Positions 19,904 to 29,651 of a stretch of DNA of 64,000 nt are shown piece after piece. The notes below the pieces were generated by a model that was not told where the DNA came from, ran no database searches, and saw only the letters and a list, made by a program, of their open reading frames with translations. Numbering within the stretch: position 1 is the first letter of the stretch; every line of letters begins with the position of its first letter. A program made the translations under genes and the position numbers. Origin of the DNA: Jannaschia sp. CCS1 (GTDB lineage Bacteria > Pseudomonadota > Alphaproteobacteria > Rhodobacterales > Rhodobacteraceae); the NCBI RefSeq assembly GCF_000013565.1, contig NC_007802.1, forward strand, positions 3,038,001 to 3,102,000, read 5' to 3'.

Positions 19904-22900
19904 ACCCCCTTGGCATGTGGACCACGATCCGCTCAAACGTCCAGTCCTACGCCTCTGTGCTTGGACCGCGCTTTGCGGCGCTGATCTGGGTCGGCGCGAT
20001 CTGCGCCGTGATCTGGATCTTCGGCCCCCGTCTGCCCTGGGGCGACACGCGCCCGCTGGAGCCCGCCCGCATCCGTCTGATCCTGATTGCAGTGATCCTT
20101 GGTCTCTGGCTGATTTATGCGCTGATTTCCTGGCTGCGCGGACGCAAACGCGCCGCGTCTGAGGACGCAGCCATCACCGAAAGCCCCGAGGCGGTCGCCG
20201 CCGGCGAGGCCCGGGAAGAGATTGCGGAACTCCGCTCCCGTCTGCGCGATGCCCTCAAGATGATGCGCAAACACGCGCGGCGGCGGTTTGGCTATGCCTA
20301 TGACTTTCCATGGTATTTGATGATGGGCGCGCCCGGGGCGGGCAAGACGACGCTGCTGCAACGCTCGGGCCTGAAGTTCCCCCTCGGCGATGCGTTGCGG
20401 GCAGAGCCGGTGCAGGGCGTGGGCGGGACGCGCAATTGCAACTGGTGGTTCACCGACCGCGCCATCCTGATCGATACCGCCGGGCGCTATACCACGCAGG
20501 AAACCGGACAGGCCCGCGACCGCGAAGGGTTTTTGGGATTTTTATCGATGCTGCGCCGCACCCGTCGACAGCAGCCGATCAACGGCATCGTGCTGACCCT
20601 GTCGCTGACGGACCTTCTGGCCCAGGACCCCGAAGATCGCCTGCGCGACATCCGCGCCATCCGCCAGCGCCTGACCGAGACGGAAGAGGCGCTTGGCGCG
20701 CGCATTCCGGTTTATATGGTGTTGACCAAGGCCGATCGTCTGACCGGGTTTTCGCGCTTTTTCGATAGTCTCGGCCAGCAGGCGCGCAAGCAAGTCTGGG
20801 GCATCACCTTTCCATATGAGGAGGCGCAGACAAAAGGCACCCTCCCCGACATTTTCAGCCGCGAATATCAGGGGCTTCTGGCACGCTTGAATGCGATGCT
20901 GATCGAGCGGTTTCAGCAGGAAACCGACATCGACCAGCGCGGGCGTATCTTCCGGTTTCCCGCCCAGGTCAGCGCGCTCCATGATGCCCTGCGCGAGATT
21001 GTGGAAGAGCTGTCATCGGGGGCCGCAAATGTGTCCGAGCCGTTGTTGCGCGGCATCTACTTTGCCTCCGCCACGCAGGAAAACGCAGGTCCCGTCGCCG
21101 CCATCCCAGGCGTGCCTCAAACCGCCGCCGCGATGAACCGCACCTATTTCGTGGAGCGGTTATTCCGCGAAGTGATCCTGGGAGAGGCCGCGCTGGTGGG
21201 CCGCGACGCCCGCGTCAGCCGCCGTCGCCGCATTGCGACCGGCCTGGCCTACGGGGCCGCGGCATCCTTGGCACTGTTCCTGCTTGGCAGCTGGACCCTT
21301 GGCTTCAGCACCAACCGGCAGGCGTTGGCCGCCATTGATACTGGTCTCGTGAATTACGAAGATCTGGCCGACACGATCCCCGTGCGCGACGTGGCCGACG
21401 CCGATTTCCTGCGCGTCCTGCCTGCCCTTGACCGTCTGGCGCGGACGCCGGACGCCTTTCACGTGGCAGAGGGGCCGGGCCTGACCATGCGCCGCGCCAG
21501 CTTTGGCATGGACCGCTCCGCCCGGATCGAGTCTGGCCACGCGGAGGCCTATTCCGAGGCGCTCGGCGCGTTCCTGCTGCCCCGCTACATGGTCGCCCTG
21601 CAAAACGTGCTGCAAGACGGCGAAACCGACGAAGCCACTGCGTTCGAGACCTTGAAGCATTACCTTTCGCTCGCCGGGCTGGGGCCGATTGATCGCGACG
21701 GTCTTCTGGCCCAATCGGAACGTCTGTTTGACCAGCTTTACCCCGGCTCCGGGCGCGGGCCCACGCGCGACGCCCTGCAAGCGCATATGGTCGCCATGCT
21801 GGATCGCGGCACCCTTCCGGTGCTGGAAATTGACGAGATGCTGGTGGAAGACACCCGCGCCCGCATCGCCGAACGCAGCCCCGCCCAACGTGTGCTGGAT
21901 CTGCTGGCCGACCGCCCCGCTGCCCGCGCCATTCCCGACTGGACGCTCACCTCTGCCGCCGGGCCCCGGGCGCGTCAGGTGTTTGTGGGCGACGGCACCG
22001 TGATCGACGGGCTCTATACCCGCGCGGGCTACCGTGAGGTTCTTCTGCCCCGCATCGGGGCCCTGTCCGAAGTCGCTGTGCATGAGGATTGGGTCCGCGG
22101 ACCCGGCACGCCCACCCGTGCCACGCCGTCCGATATCGCCGCCGATGCGGTGACGCTCTACTATGCCGCCTTTGAAAGCCATTGGCGCGCGGCGCTCAGT
22201 GGATTGTCCATCGTGCCGACCGAGGCCCTGTCCGGTGCGGCGGATCTTGCCCTGACCCTCGCGTCCGAGGCAGATCCCCTCAGCCGTCTGGCCCGCGACA
22301 TCGCCGCGCGCACCGACCTGATAACCCCGTCGCCCATCGATGATTTCGACGCCTCGGCCCTGCCCTTCGATCCGGCCACTGCCCCGGACCCCTACGGCCC
22401 CCTGCGCCGGTCACTGGAGCCCGAGGAGGACGCCGAAGGCAACACAACGGACGCCCTTACTCCGCTGGTCCCCCTCTATGACGAGATCTACCAGCAGCTC
22501 ACCCGGCTGGATTCGCCTGATCCCGCCGCCGCCGCAGCACTGGCATCTGAGACCGCCTTGCGGGATGCCGCGCAATCGCTGGTGGCCGAGGGGCGGCAGC
22601 TGGATGCCCCCATCGACGCCTTCGTCGTCACCATCGCCGCCCGTGTATCCGAGGCCGCCGTGGGTCAGGCCCGCGCCGCCGCCGATGCGCTGTGGCAGGC
22701 CGAGGGCTACCCGATGTGTGACCGTGCCATCTCGGACCGCTATCCCTTCAGCCCCGCCGCCTCTGCCGATGTGACGCTGACTGATTTCACCGCTGTCTTC
22801 GGCCCAAATGGCCTCTTTGCCACCTTCTTCGCCGAGCATCTCGCTGACCTCGTCAACACCACCGCCGATCCCTGGGTCTGGTCCGGGGGTCTTGCGCCCG

Positions 22901-23373
22901 ATGGCGACATCCAGACCGCCCTGCACCAGTTTCAGCGCGCCGCCCAGATCCGCGCCGCCTTCTTCCCCAATGGCGTGGCCGAACCGCGGGTGGAACTGCG
23001 CGTGGACCTTATCGCTCTGGAACAGGGCGCGCGGGTGGCGCTGTTTGAAATCGGTGATCGCAGGTCAGCCCACCGCGAAGATCTGTCCGATGAAGAACGC
23101 CTGATCTGGCCGCCCGAGGATTCTGACATCGCCCGCGTCATGCTGCTGCCCGGGGACCGGGAAACCGCCCCCACGGAACGCGGCCCCTGGGCCCCCTTCC
23201 GCCTGATCGACCGCGCCGAAGTGACCCCCGGCACCGACAACGAATTTCAGGCGCGCTTCACCGTCGATGGCCGTGCGGTGACATTCAACCTGACCTCGGG
23301 CAGCGTGAACAACCCGTTCAACCTGCCCGCGTTGACGGCGTTCCGCTGTCCCCAATCTCTCGCGGCCCAATGA
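19900..23373 (+). CDS. tssM: T6SS membrane core protein TssM (IcmF)
   Basis: The 1157-residue protein starts at an ATG overlapping the tssL stop. Two N-terminal transmembrane helices (ALIWVGAICAVIWIFG, RLILIAVILGLWLIYALISW) flank a short loop. A cytoplasmic domain with Walker A GAPGAGKTTLL (residues about 145-155) follows, then a third helix near residue 455 (GLAYGAAASLALFLLGSW) and a long periplasmic part ending in a beta-rich C-terminus. The intact Walker A suggests nucleotide binding. It forms the trans-envelope complex with TssL. Confidence 0.95.
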   Translation: MNPLGMWTTIRSNVQSYASVLGPRFAALIWVGAICAVIWIFGPRLPWGDTRPLEPARIRLILIAVILGLWLIYALISWLRGRKRAASEDAAITESPEAVAAGEAREEIAELRSRLRDALKMMRKHARRRFGYAYDFPWYLMMGAPGAGKTTLLQRSGLKFPLGDALRAEPVQGVGGTRNCNWWFTDRAILIDTAGRYTTQETGQARDREGFLGFLSMLRRTRRQQPINGIVLTLSLTDLLAQDPEDRLRDIRAIRQRLTETEEALGARIPVYMVLTKADRLTGFSRFFDSLGQQARKQVWGITFPYEEAQTKGTLPDIFSREYQGLLARLNAMLIERFQQETDIDQRGRIFRFPAQVSALHDALREIVEELSSGAANVSEPLLRGIYFASATQENAGPVAAIPGVPQTAAAMNRTYFVERLFREVILGEAALVGRDARVSRRRRIATGLAYGAAASLALFLLGSWTLGFSTNRQALAAIDTGLVNYEDLADTIPVRDVADADFLRVLPALDRLARTPDAFHVAEGPGLTMRRASFGMDRSARIESGHAEAYSEALGAFLLPRYMVALQNVLQDGETDEATAFETLKHYLSLAGLGPIDRDGLLAQSERLFDQLYPGSGRGPTRDALQAHMVAMLDRGTLPVLEIDEMLVEDTRARIAERSPAQRVLDLLADRPAARAIPDWTLTSAAGPRARQVFVGDGTVIDGLYTRAGYREVLLPRIGALSEVAVHEDWVRGPGTPTRATPSDIAADAVTLYYAAFESHWRAALSGLSIVPTEALSGAADLALTLASEADPLSRLARDIAARTDLITPSPIDDFDASALPFDPATAPDPYGPLRRSLEPEEDAEGNTTDALTPLVPLYDEIYQQLTRLDSPDPAAAAALASETALRDAAQSLVAEGRQLDAPIDAFVVTIAARVSEAAVGQARAAADALWQAEGYPMCDRAISDRYPFSPAASADVTLTDFTAVFGPNGLFATFFAEHLADLVNTTADPWVWSGGLAPDGDIQTALHQFQRAAQIRAAFFPNGVAEPRVELRVDLIALEQGARVALFEIGDRRSAHREDLSDEERLIWPPEDSDIARVMLLPGDRETAPTERGPWAPFRLIDRAEVTPGTDNEFQARFTVDGRAVTFNLTSGSVNNPFNLPALTAFRCPQSLAAQ

Positions 23374-24806
23374 AGGACCGGGGGGGCACGCATATTCCGC
23401 ATTGGCGCGGCTACTACGGCAAAGTGCCGGTGGCCGGCGATTTCGTCAGCCATGGCCTGCCCCGGTCGGTGGAAAACGTGCTGGACGACTGGCTGCGCCG
23501 TGCCATTCGCGACAGTCAGAAGCGGCTGGGGCGCGACTGGCTCGATGCGTTTCTGGTGACGCCCGTCTGGCGCTTTGCGCTGGCGGCGGGCCTTCTGGGG
23601 CCACAGCCCGTAGCGGGCGTGATGATGCCGTCGGTGGACCGTGTGGGCCGCTACTTTCCGCTGATGATCGCCGCCTCCCGACCCGATGCCACCGGCGATA
23701 TTCTGGCGCTGTCCGCCGATGGGCTGTTTTATGACGCCGCCGAGGCGCTGGTTCTGTCGCGGTTGGACGCCACCGTACCCTTTCAGGCCCTGGTCGATGG
23801 GTTGTCCGCCCTGCCCTTCGCACATCTGCCCCAAATTGACCCGGACCCCGAGGACGAAGCCGCCGCCCTGTGGTGGACGGGCCGTGACGCGGCGCAAACC
23901 CATGCCACCATCGGATTACCTCAACATACTGATTTTTCTGATATCTTTCTATGCAAGGCACCGAAGAGCCTGGCCGGGCACGCCCCGGCAACACCCGCCC
24001 CGCTACGGCAACCAGAGGCGGCGGAGATGCAACCAGACCACCGGCTGACACGACGCCCCATGCTGGTGCGCGAGGCCCCCGCCCCCGACACGTCCCCCCT
24101 CCCCCAATCTCCGGCAGAGCCCACCACCGCCACCCTGCTTGGCGTTGATCACGCCTTCGCCTCACTCAAAGGCACCCGCTCTGCCGCGCTGACAGATGCC
24201 GTGTCGGTGAGTGGCGATGGTCAGGCATTCTCGCTCTTGTCCGGGATCGGGCAGGATGCCGCCCTGCCCGCACAGGTCTCGGGGTTGGTGCCTGTGCTGG
24301 CCGAGATCGCCGCGCCGTTTTCAATGAATGACCTTATCGCCGAGGCGAAGGGCAAACTGGGGCGCGCCAATACCTTCCTGACCGCCCGCAGCGCGACCTC
24401 AGGGCAGACGACGGCAGTGGCCACCATAAGTGTTCTGGTGCAAGCGCGGCGATATGCCGTGCTTTGGGCCGGGCATTGCACCGCCTGGCTCCAGCGTGAC
24501 GGAACATTGCACCCGCTCAACCGGCCCCATGTGGATGCCCGCCTGCGCGGCACCGTCACCCGCGCTTTGGGTGTGACGCGGACTATAACGTTTGATACCG
24601 CCATCGGGCAGGCTCAGGCTGGGGACAGATTCCTGTTGCTGTCTCCCGGTGTGACCCACGCCCTCCCCCCCGATGAAATTGCCCGCACTTTGGCCACTGC
24701 TGACACGCCACAAATGGCTGTGACACAAGTGACCCAGAATGCGCTGATCGAAGGCACTCCTCTTGACGCCACCGCGCTCGCCATCTTCCTATCACCGCGC
24801 TCCTGA
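23370..24806 (+). CDS. tagF: TagF-PppA fusion with degenerate PP2C domain
   Basis: Residues 1-150 are a TagF domain (HWRGYYGKVPVAGDFVSHGL, WRFALAAGLLGPQPVAGVMM). TagF is a post-translational repressor of T6SS in other bacteria. A linker of low similarity follows (about 190-245). Residues about 250-478 have the layout of a PP2C phosphatase, but motifs are changed: SGIGQ near residue 291 replaces DGxGG, GHCT at 368-371 replaces GDSR, and SPGV at 425-428 replaces SDGL. At least two metal-binding Asp are therefore missing, so catalysis is unlikely. The ATG overlaps the tssM stop. TagF-PppA fusions are known in other species, normally with an intact phosphatase. Confidence 0.85.
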   Translation: MKDRGGTHIPHWRGYYGKVPVAGDFVSHGLPRSVENVLDDWLRRAIRDSQKRLGRDWLDAFLVTPVWRFALAAGLLGPQPVAGVMMPSVDRVGRYFPLMIAASRPDATGDILALSADGLFYDAAEALVLSRLDATVPFQALVDGLSALPFAHLPQIDPDPEDEAAALWWTGRDAAQTHATIGLPQHTDFSDIFLCKAPKSLAGHAPATPAPLRQPEAAEMQPDHRLTRRPMLVREAPAPDTSPLPQSPAEPTTATLLGVDHAFASLKGTRSAALTDAVSVSGDGQAFSLLSGIGQDAALPAQVSGLVPVLAEIAAPFSMNDLIAEAKGKLGRANTFLTARSATSGQTTAVATISVLVQARRYAVLWAGHCTAWLQRDGTLHPLNRPHVDARLRGTVTRALGVTRTITFDTAIGQAQAGDRFLLLSPGVTHALPPDEIARTLATADTPQMAVTQVTQNALIEGTPLDATALAIFLSPRS

Positions 24807-24842
24807 CGCGCCCCTTCTCTGCTCCTGCACAAAGGCCAAGCC

Positions 24843-25940
24843 ATGAGACTTCCAGCCCTACTCATTGCCATCGCACTCGGACTTGCCGCCTGTGGCCCCT
24901 CCGACGGCCCCTCTCAGTCGCAGGTCCGCAGCGATGCGCGGGCCGCAGATGTGCCGATCCTGCCGCTGAACCGGTCTGTCATTGCCGCGCTCGGCACCTC
25001 GACGCCCGGCGAGGGGTTCTCCCACGTCAGTCAGGTGCCCTATTCACCCGGCGTTATTCGCGCCGGTGACGTGATCACCGTCCGCGTGTTCGAGACCTCC
25101 GATGACGGCATGTTCTCGGTCGAAGATACCTCGACGCTGGATCTCGGTGAATTCGTGGTCTCGCCCGACGGCTACGTGTCCCTGCCGTTTGTGGGGGCCG
25201 TGCGGGTTGCGGGAAATAATGCGACAGGTGCGCAACGGCTGATCACCAACGCCCTGCGCGAGTCTGCTGTCGATCCGCAGGCCACTGTTTCGGTAACGGT
25301 CAGCGCGACCGATAACTATACGGTTCAAGGCGGCGTTGCGTCGGGCGGCACGTATCAGCTGACACCGCGCGGTGAGACAATCCTTGATGCACTGGCCTCG
25401 GCGGGCGGTGCCGAGGGTGATCCGAACGAGACGACTATCACCATCCGGCGCGGGAGCGACAGCCGGACAGAGCTTTTGTCGACGCTCCTTGCCGATCCGT
25501 CCCGCGATGCGACTCTGCGCCCGGGCGATGCGGTGATTGTGGGGGGCGGTCAGGCCAGCTTCATTGCCGATGGGGCGTTGTCCTCTCCCGGAGAATTTGA
25601 CTTCGTCGAAGGCCAGTTGACCCTTGCGCAGGCGATTGCGCGGGCCGGCGGTTTGCAGGACAGCCGCGCCAATCCACGCGCCGTCTACATCTTCCGACGG
25701 ATGCCTGTGGGTGAATCGTTTCTGCTGGAACAACCGCCCGGAAATGATCCGATCCGGGTGGCGGGCGATGTGATTTTCCAGGCCGATTACACCTCTCCCA
25801 CCGGGCGCCTGGATGCCGGACAATTCATGCTGCGCGACGGCGATGTGCTTTATGTGGGCAATTCGCCCGTGTCGGAGTTCCTGAAGTTCTTCCAGATCTT
25901 CGAGCGTCCGCCCGAGATCCCTGCCGTTCCCGGTCAGTAA
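24843..25940 (+). CDS. Outer-membrane polysaccharide export lipoprotein (Wza family)
   Basis: The 365-residue protein has a lipoprotein signal peptide with lipobox LAAC (Cys17). A poly-export domain follows (RAGDVITVRVFETSDDGMF, VSPDGYVSLPFVGAVRVAGN), then two SLBB-like segments (YTVQGGVASGGTYQLTPRGE; ASFIADGALSSPGEFDFVEG). Such proteins form the outer-membrane pore for capsule or exopolysaccharide. No Wzc kinase, glycosyltransferase or other export gene is adjacent, so it is either an orphan or works with genes elsewhere. It begins 36 bp after tagF on the same strand and could be co-transcribed with the T6SS. Confidence 0.88.
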   Translation: MRLPALLIAIALGLAACGPSDGPSQSQVRSDARAADVPILPLNRSVIAALGTSTPGEGFSHVSQVPYSPGVIRAGDVITVRVFETSDDGMFSVEDTSTLDLGEFVVSPDGYVSLPFVGAVRVAGNNATGAQRLITNALRESAVDPQATVSVTVSATDNYTVQGGVASGGTYQLTPRGETILDALASAGGAEGDPNETTITIRRGSDSRTELLSTLLADPSRDATLRPGDAVIVGGGQASFIADGALSSPGEFDFVEGQLTLAQAIARAGGLQDSRANPRAVYIFRRMPVGESFLLEQPPGNDPIRVAGDVIFQADYTSPTGRLDAGQFMLRDGDVLYVGNSPVSEFLKFFQIFERPPEIPAVPGQ

Positions 25941-26256
25941 ACCTCTGTTAGCGGCGCGATTTAGACGGACCTCAAGCGCTGCTTGCGGGTTGGTTTTTTT
26001 GTCGCATGCACGAGTCCGTCCCGAAAAAGTTGACAGCTGTCAACGTCCCACCCCTCGCGGACCTTTCACGCGCGCCAGCAACATCGGGGCAAGGCAGAAC
26101 GTCCGCTCCTCCCGCTTAGCCTCCAATAGAGAGCGGTGTGTTTTCGGGCTGCCGCAATCATTGTTGCACAATACTTAATCAAAGGCAGTTCGCGGGCCAA
26201 CGGCGGTGTGAAAGCGGTTGATGTTCAGCGCGCCGCGCTCGACAGCGCAGTTTACC
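25941..26256. other. 316-bp intergenic region before nasT
   Basis: No gene is recognised here. The left part holds a weak terminator-like hairpin. The remainder would contain the nasT promoter, but I could not identify a convincing sigma-70 or sigma-54 element by eye. Confidence 0.5.
25973..26000 (+). terminator. Possible terminator after the polysaccharide export gene
   Basis: CAAGC and GCTTG (25973-25977 and 25981-25985) can form a 5-bp stem with a 3-base loop. Seven T follow at 25994-26000. The 8-base spacing between stem and T-tract is longer than usual, so this is a weak candidate. Confidence 0.35.
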
Positions 26257-26841
26257 ATGACCAGCAACCTCACAATCGTTGTCGTCGAAGAAGACCGGGA
26301 TCGCGCCATGGCGATTGTGGATGCCTTGAAAGATCAAGGCGACGATGCGGTGCATGTGATTGACGACACCTCCGGTTTGTCACGCAAGATTGCGGCGCTC
26401 CACCCAGACATTGTCCTGATCGATATCGACCATCCGACCCGTGATATTATGGAGGAGCTGACGCTCGCGTCGGGCCCACTGGAACGCCCCATCGCGATGT
26501 TTGTCTCGGGCACGGGCAGCGGGCTGGCGAAAGCGGCGATAGAGGCTGGCGTTTCGGCCTATGTTGTGGACGGGCTCCAGCCCGACCGTCTGAAGCCTGT
26601 GATGGACGCGGCAATCACCCGGTTCCAGATCATGCGTCAGATGCGGATCGAGTTGGACGAGACCCGGCGCGCGTTGGAGGACCGCAAGGTGATTGACCGC
26701 GCCAAGGGTCTTTTGATGAAGGCCAAACAGATTGATGAGCAAGCCGCCTACGCCATTCTGCGCAAAGCGGCGATGGATCAAGGGCTGCGCATAGCGGACG
26801 TGGCGCAATCGCTGGTGACAGCGGCGGGATTGCTGCGATGA
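26257..26841 (+). CDS. nasT: ANTAR-domain transcription antiterminator NasT
   Basis: NasT binds a two-hairpin leader RNA and prevents premature termination of nitrate assimilation genes. The ATG at 26257 gives the usual N-terminus MTSNLTIVVVEEDRDRAMAI. A receiver-like domain (VLIDIDHPTRD) spans residues 1-120. The C-terminal ANTAR helices are LEDRKVIDRAKGLLMKAKQI and AAYAILRKAAMDQGLRIADV. The nasS start overlaps its stop (ATGA), as expected for a sensor-effector pair in which NasS sequesters NasT when nitrate is absent. A matching target RNA lies before nrtA. Confidence 0.92.
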   Translation: MTSNLTIVVVEEDRDRAMAIVDALKDQGDDAVHVIDDTSGLSRKIAALHPDIVLIDIDHPTRDIMEELTLASGPLERPIAMFVSGTGSGLAKAAIEAGVSAYVVDGLQPDRLKPVMDAAITRFQIMRQMRIELDETRRALEDRKVIDRAKGLLMKAKQIDEQAAYAILRKAAMDQGLRIADVAQSLVTAAGLLR

Positions 26842-28007
26842 AGACAACCTCCGTACCCGTGGCCTACATGCCGTTGATCGACGCTGCACCTCTGATTGTA
26901 GGACAGGAGATGGGATTTGCGGAGGCTGAAGGCATTTCTCTAGAGCTGATCGCCGCGCCCTCATGGTCCTCTGTCCGCGATATGCTGGCGTTCGGGCGCG
27001 TGGATTTGGCGCATTTGCTGTCCGTCGTGCCGGTTGCCATGGCGCTTAGGTTGGGCGGCGTCACAAACCCGATGTCCGCCGTCTCGGTGCTGTCGGTCAA
27101 CGGCAACGTCATTGGCGTGAGCCGCGCGTTAGAGGCGCGTCTTCGCGCGGCGGGATACCCGTTCGACTTTGCCGATGCTGCGGCTGCGGGCGCCGCCTTG
27201 GCCAAGGTCACGCAAGGCGGGTTAACGATTGGGGTGCCCTTTCCGTTCTCCATGCATGTGGAGCTGCTGCAAGTCTGGCGCTCGTCCACGCCACTCGCAT
27301 CGGTGCCCCTGGACATCCGGACCGTGCCGCCGCCCATGATGGCTCAGGCCTTGGCCTCGGGTGAGATCGACGCGTTCTGTGTTGGGGAGCCTTGGGGATC
27401 GGTCAGCGTCGAGAACGGCGCTGGCGCTTTGTTGCTGCCCGGACGCGCGATCTGGAGTTTCGCGCCGGAAAAAGTGCTCGCGACCCGTGCCGATTGGGCC
27501 GAGACCGAGCCGCATCTGTTGGGCCGCGTTATGCGCACGGTCTGGCGTGCGGGCAAATGGCTCGCTGACCCCAGCAGCCGAACGGCGGCGGCCGAGCTCC
27601 TGTCGCGCCCGCGTTGGCTCGACGTGCCTGCGGAGCTGGTGGACCGTGCCCTCACCGGCGAGTTGGCAATTTCTCCCGACGGTGAGGTCCGTGACGTCCC
27701 CGGTTTTCTGGAGTTCCACCATGGCGCCGCCAACTTTCCGTGGCGCAGTCAGGGCAAATGGATCGCCACTCAATTGGCCACACGCACCGGAATGGACCCG
27801 AGTGCCGCGGCCCGCCAAGCCGCCGACGTCTTCCGCAGCGATTTGTATCGCGCAGCGCTGGACGGAACCGGTGCCGACATGCCCGGAGCGTCCGAAAAAC
27901 TGGAAGGCTCTCTCATCCACCCTACCGCCGTCGCGTCTACGCGGGGGCAGATGATTTTGGATACTGATGTGTTTTTTGATGGGCGTATTTTTGATCCAAC
28001 TACGTGA
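26838..28007 (+). CDS. nasS: Cytoplasmic nitrate sensor NasS
   Basis: The 389-residue protein belongs to the NrtA/CmpA nitrate-binding family but has no signal peptide (MKTTSVPVAYMPLIDAAPLI), the mark of the soluble sensor NasS. Family segments are VGQEMGFAEAEGISLELIAA, GEPWGSVSVENGAGALL and MRTVWRAGKWLADP. In characterised systems NasS binds NasT and releases it on nitrate or nitrite binding. Overlap with nasT gives near-equimolar synthesis. Confidence 0.92.
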   Translation: MKTTSVPVAYMPLIDAAPLIVGQEMGFAEAEGISLELIAAPSWSSVRDMLAFGRVDLAHLLSVVPVAMALRLGGVTNPMSAVSVLSVNGNVIGVSRALEARLRAAGYPFDFADAAAAGAALAKVTQGGLTIGVPFPFSMHVELLQVWRSSTPLASVPLDIRTVPPPMMAQALASGEIDAFCVGEPWGSVSVENGAGALLLPGRAIWSFAPEKVLATRADWAETEPHLLGRVMRTVWRAGKWLADPSSRTAAAELLSRPRWLDVPAELVDRALTGELAISPDGEVRDVPGFLEFHHGAANFPWRSQGKWIATQLATRTGMDPSAAARQAADVFRSDLYRAALDGTGADMPGASEKLEGSLIHPTAVASTRGQMILDTDVFFDGRIFDPTT

Positions 28008-28123
28008 GTTTGCCCAAAATTCGGGCGACCCGCACAGCCTATGCGGCAGTGCAGCGTAAAATCACCCAAGATCGCTGTTTTCGCCTTGAGCGACTCGGGG
28101 CACGGTGTTCCGCTACAAAGGCA

Positions 28124-28187
28124 CGGGGGCAATGGCGTCTCCGGTCCGCACCTCCCAAAGCACGGGATTGCTGAGCAAAGCCGCTCG
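28124..28187 (+). ncRNA. ANTAR-type two-hairpin leader RNA, NasT target
   Basis: The first hairpin spans 28124-28143, with a 7-bp stem including two G-T wobbles and loop AATGGC at 28131-28136. The second spans 28172-28187, with a 5-bp stem (TGAGC/GCTCG) and loop AAAGCC at 28177-28182. Both loops are six bases with A at position 1 and G at position 4, the recognised ANTAR RNA signature. The second hairpin shares bases 28177-28187 with the 5' arm of the downstream terminator, so the two structures are mutually exclusive. Bound NasT would hold the second hairpin and allow read-through into nrtA. Confidence 0.8.
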
Positions 28188-28234
28188 AATGTGTCGCCCC
28201 TCCCGCGATGCTTTCGGCGGTTTTTTGTCTTTTT
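28177..28234 (+). terminator. Leader terminator of the nitrate operon, antagonised by NasT
   Basis: AAAGCCGC (28177-28184) pairs with GCGGTTTT (28217-28224) with one G-T wobble. After a bulged T, CGAA (28186-28189) pairs with TTCG (28213-28216), giving about 12 bp around a 23-base loop. The U-rich run TTTTTTGTCTTTTT follows at 28221-28234. It lies 46-56 bases before the nrtA start. A shorter local stem (28203-28206 with 28217-28220) is an alternative. Confidence 0.75.
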
Positions 28235-28279
28235 CACCGAGGCCTCACCCCTCGGACCCCAGCCATAGGATTGATCCAG

Positions 28280-29638
28280 ATGAACCGGATTATCGCAGCC
28301 CTCTTTACCACCACAGCGCTCGCAGGCCCGCTTGCAGCACAAGACCTCGAAATCGACGAGCTGACCTTCGGCTTCATCAAACTCACCGATATGGCGCCGC
28401 TCGCGATTGCCTATGAGATGGGCTTTTTCGAGGACGAAGGCCTCTTCGTTACGCTTGAGGCGCAAGCCAATTGGCGGGTCCTTTTGGACGGGGTGATCGA
28501 CGGTACGCTGGACGGCGCGCACATGCTCGCGGGTCAACCGATTGCGGCTACAATCGGCTACGGCACGCAGGCCAATATCATCACCCCATTCTCCATGGAC
28601 CTCAACGGCAACGGCATCACGGTCTCCAACGAGGTCTGGGATTTGATGCGCCCGCACATCCCCTCTATGGACGATGGCCGCCCGGTTCATCCAATCAGCG
28701 CCTCGGCCCTCGCGCCCGTCGTCGAGCAATACCGCCAAGAGGGCACGCGCTTTGACATGGGCATGGTCTTCCCCGTCTCCACCCATAATTACGAGATCCG
28801 CTTTTGGCTGGCCGCCGGTGGCCTGCACCCAGGTTTTTATAGCCCTGACGACATCACCGGCACGATTGACGCGGATGTTTTCCTGTCTGTCACGCCCCCT
28901 CCGCAGATGCCTGCGACGCTGGAAGCGGGGACTATTTTTGGCTACGCGGTGGGGGAGCCCTGGAACCAGCAGGCCGTCCAACGGGGCATCGGTGTGCCGG
29001 TGATCACCGATTATCAATTGTGGCCCAACAACCCCGAAAAGGTCTTTGGGATTACCGAAGACTTCGCCGAACAGAACCCCAACACCACGCAGGCCATCGT
29101 CCGCGCGCTGATCCGGGCCGGCATGTGGCTGGACGAGAATGACAACGCCAACCGTGCGGAAGCCGTGTCGATCCTGTCCTACCCGGAATACGTGGGCGCA
29201 GACGAAGACGTCATCGCGGCGTCCATGACTGGTACGTTCGAATTCGAGCCCGGCGACGTGCGCGACATCCCCGATTTCAACGTCTTCTTCCGCTACTACG
29301 CGACCTATCCCTACTATTCGGATGCGGTCTGGTACCTGACGCAAATGCGCCGCTGGGGCCAAATCCCCGAGGCCATGTCCGATGAGTGGTACCACGAGGT
29401 TGCGGCGCAAGTGTACCGCCCCGACATCTATCTGGAGGCCGCGCGCAGCCTGGTCGATGACGGCTTGGCGGCGGAGGCCGACTTCCCCTGGGACACCGAC
29501 GGCTTCCGTGACGTTGAGACCGAGATGATGGGCGGCGTGCCCTACGACGGGCGCACGCCCAACGCCTATATCGACGCGCTGGAGATCGGTCTGACCGGCG
29601 ACGAAGTGGTCGTTGACGGGGCCGTCACGGGCGGCTGA
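28280..29638 (+). CDS. nrtA: Periplasmic nitrate-binding protein NrtA
   Basis: The ATG at 28280 gives a Sec signal peptide ([20 protein letters not shown]) and a 452-residue product. The mature part matches the NrtA/CmpA family ([60 protein letters not shown]). It delivers nitrate, and perhaps nitrite, to NrtB. It shares its fold and ancestry with NasS, encoded upstream. It lies directly after the terminator/antiterminator leader and so is the first structural gene under NasT control. Confidence 0.95.
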   Translation: MNRIIAALFTTTALAGPLAAQDLEIDELTFGFIKLTDMAPLAIAYEMGFFEDEGLFVTLEAQANWRVLLDGVIDGTLDGAHMLAGQPIAATIGYGTQANIITPFSMDLNGNGITVSNEVWDLMRPHIPSMDDGRPVHPISASALAPVVEQYRQEGTRFDMGMVFPVSTHNYEIRFWLAAGGLHPGFYSPDDITGTIDADVFLSVTPPPQMPATLEAGTIFGYAVGEPWNQQAVQRGIGVPVITDYQLWPNNPEKVFGITEDFAEQNPNTTQAIVRALIRAGMWLDENDNANRAEAVSILSYPEYVGADEDVIAASMTGTFEFEPGDVRDIPDFNVFFRYYATYPYYSDAVWYLTQMRRWGQIPEAMSDEWYHEVAAQVYRPDIYLEAARSLVDDGLAAEADFPWDTDGFRDVETEMMGGVPYDGRTPNAYIDALEIGLTGDEVVVDGAVTGG

Positions 29639-29651
29639 GGCTTGAGAAATG

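Noticed and set aside
27770-29410. 546-codon open frame on the minus strand
   Set aside because: It is antisense to nasS, the leader and nrtA and has no family features.
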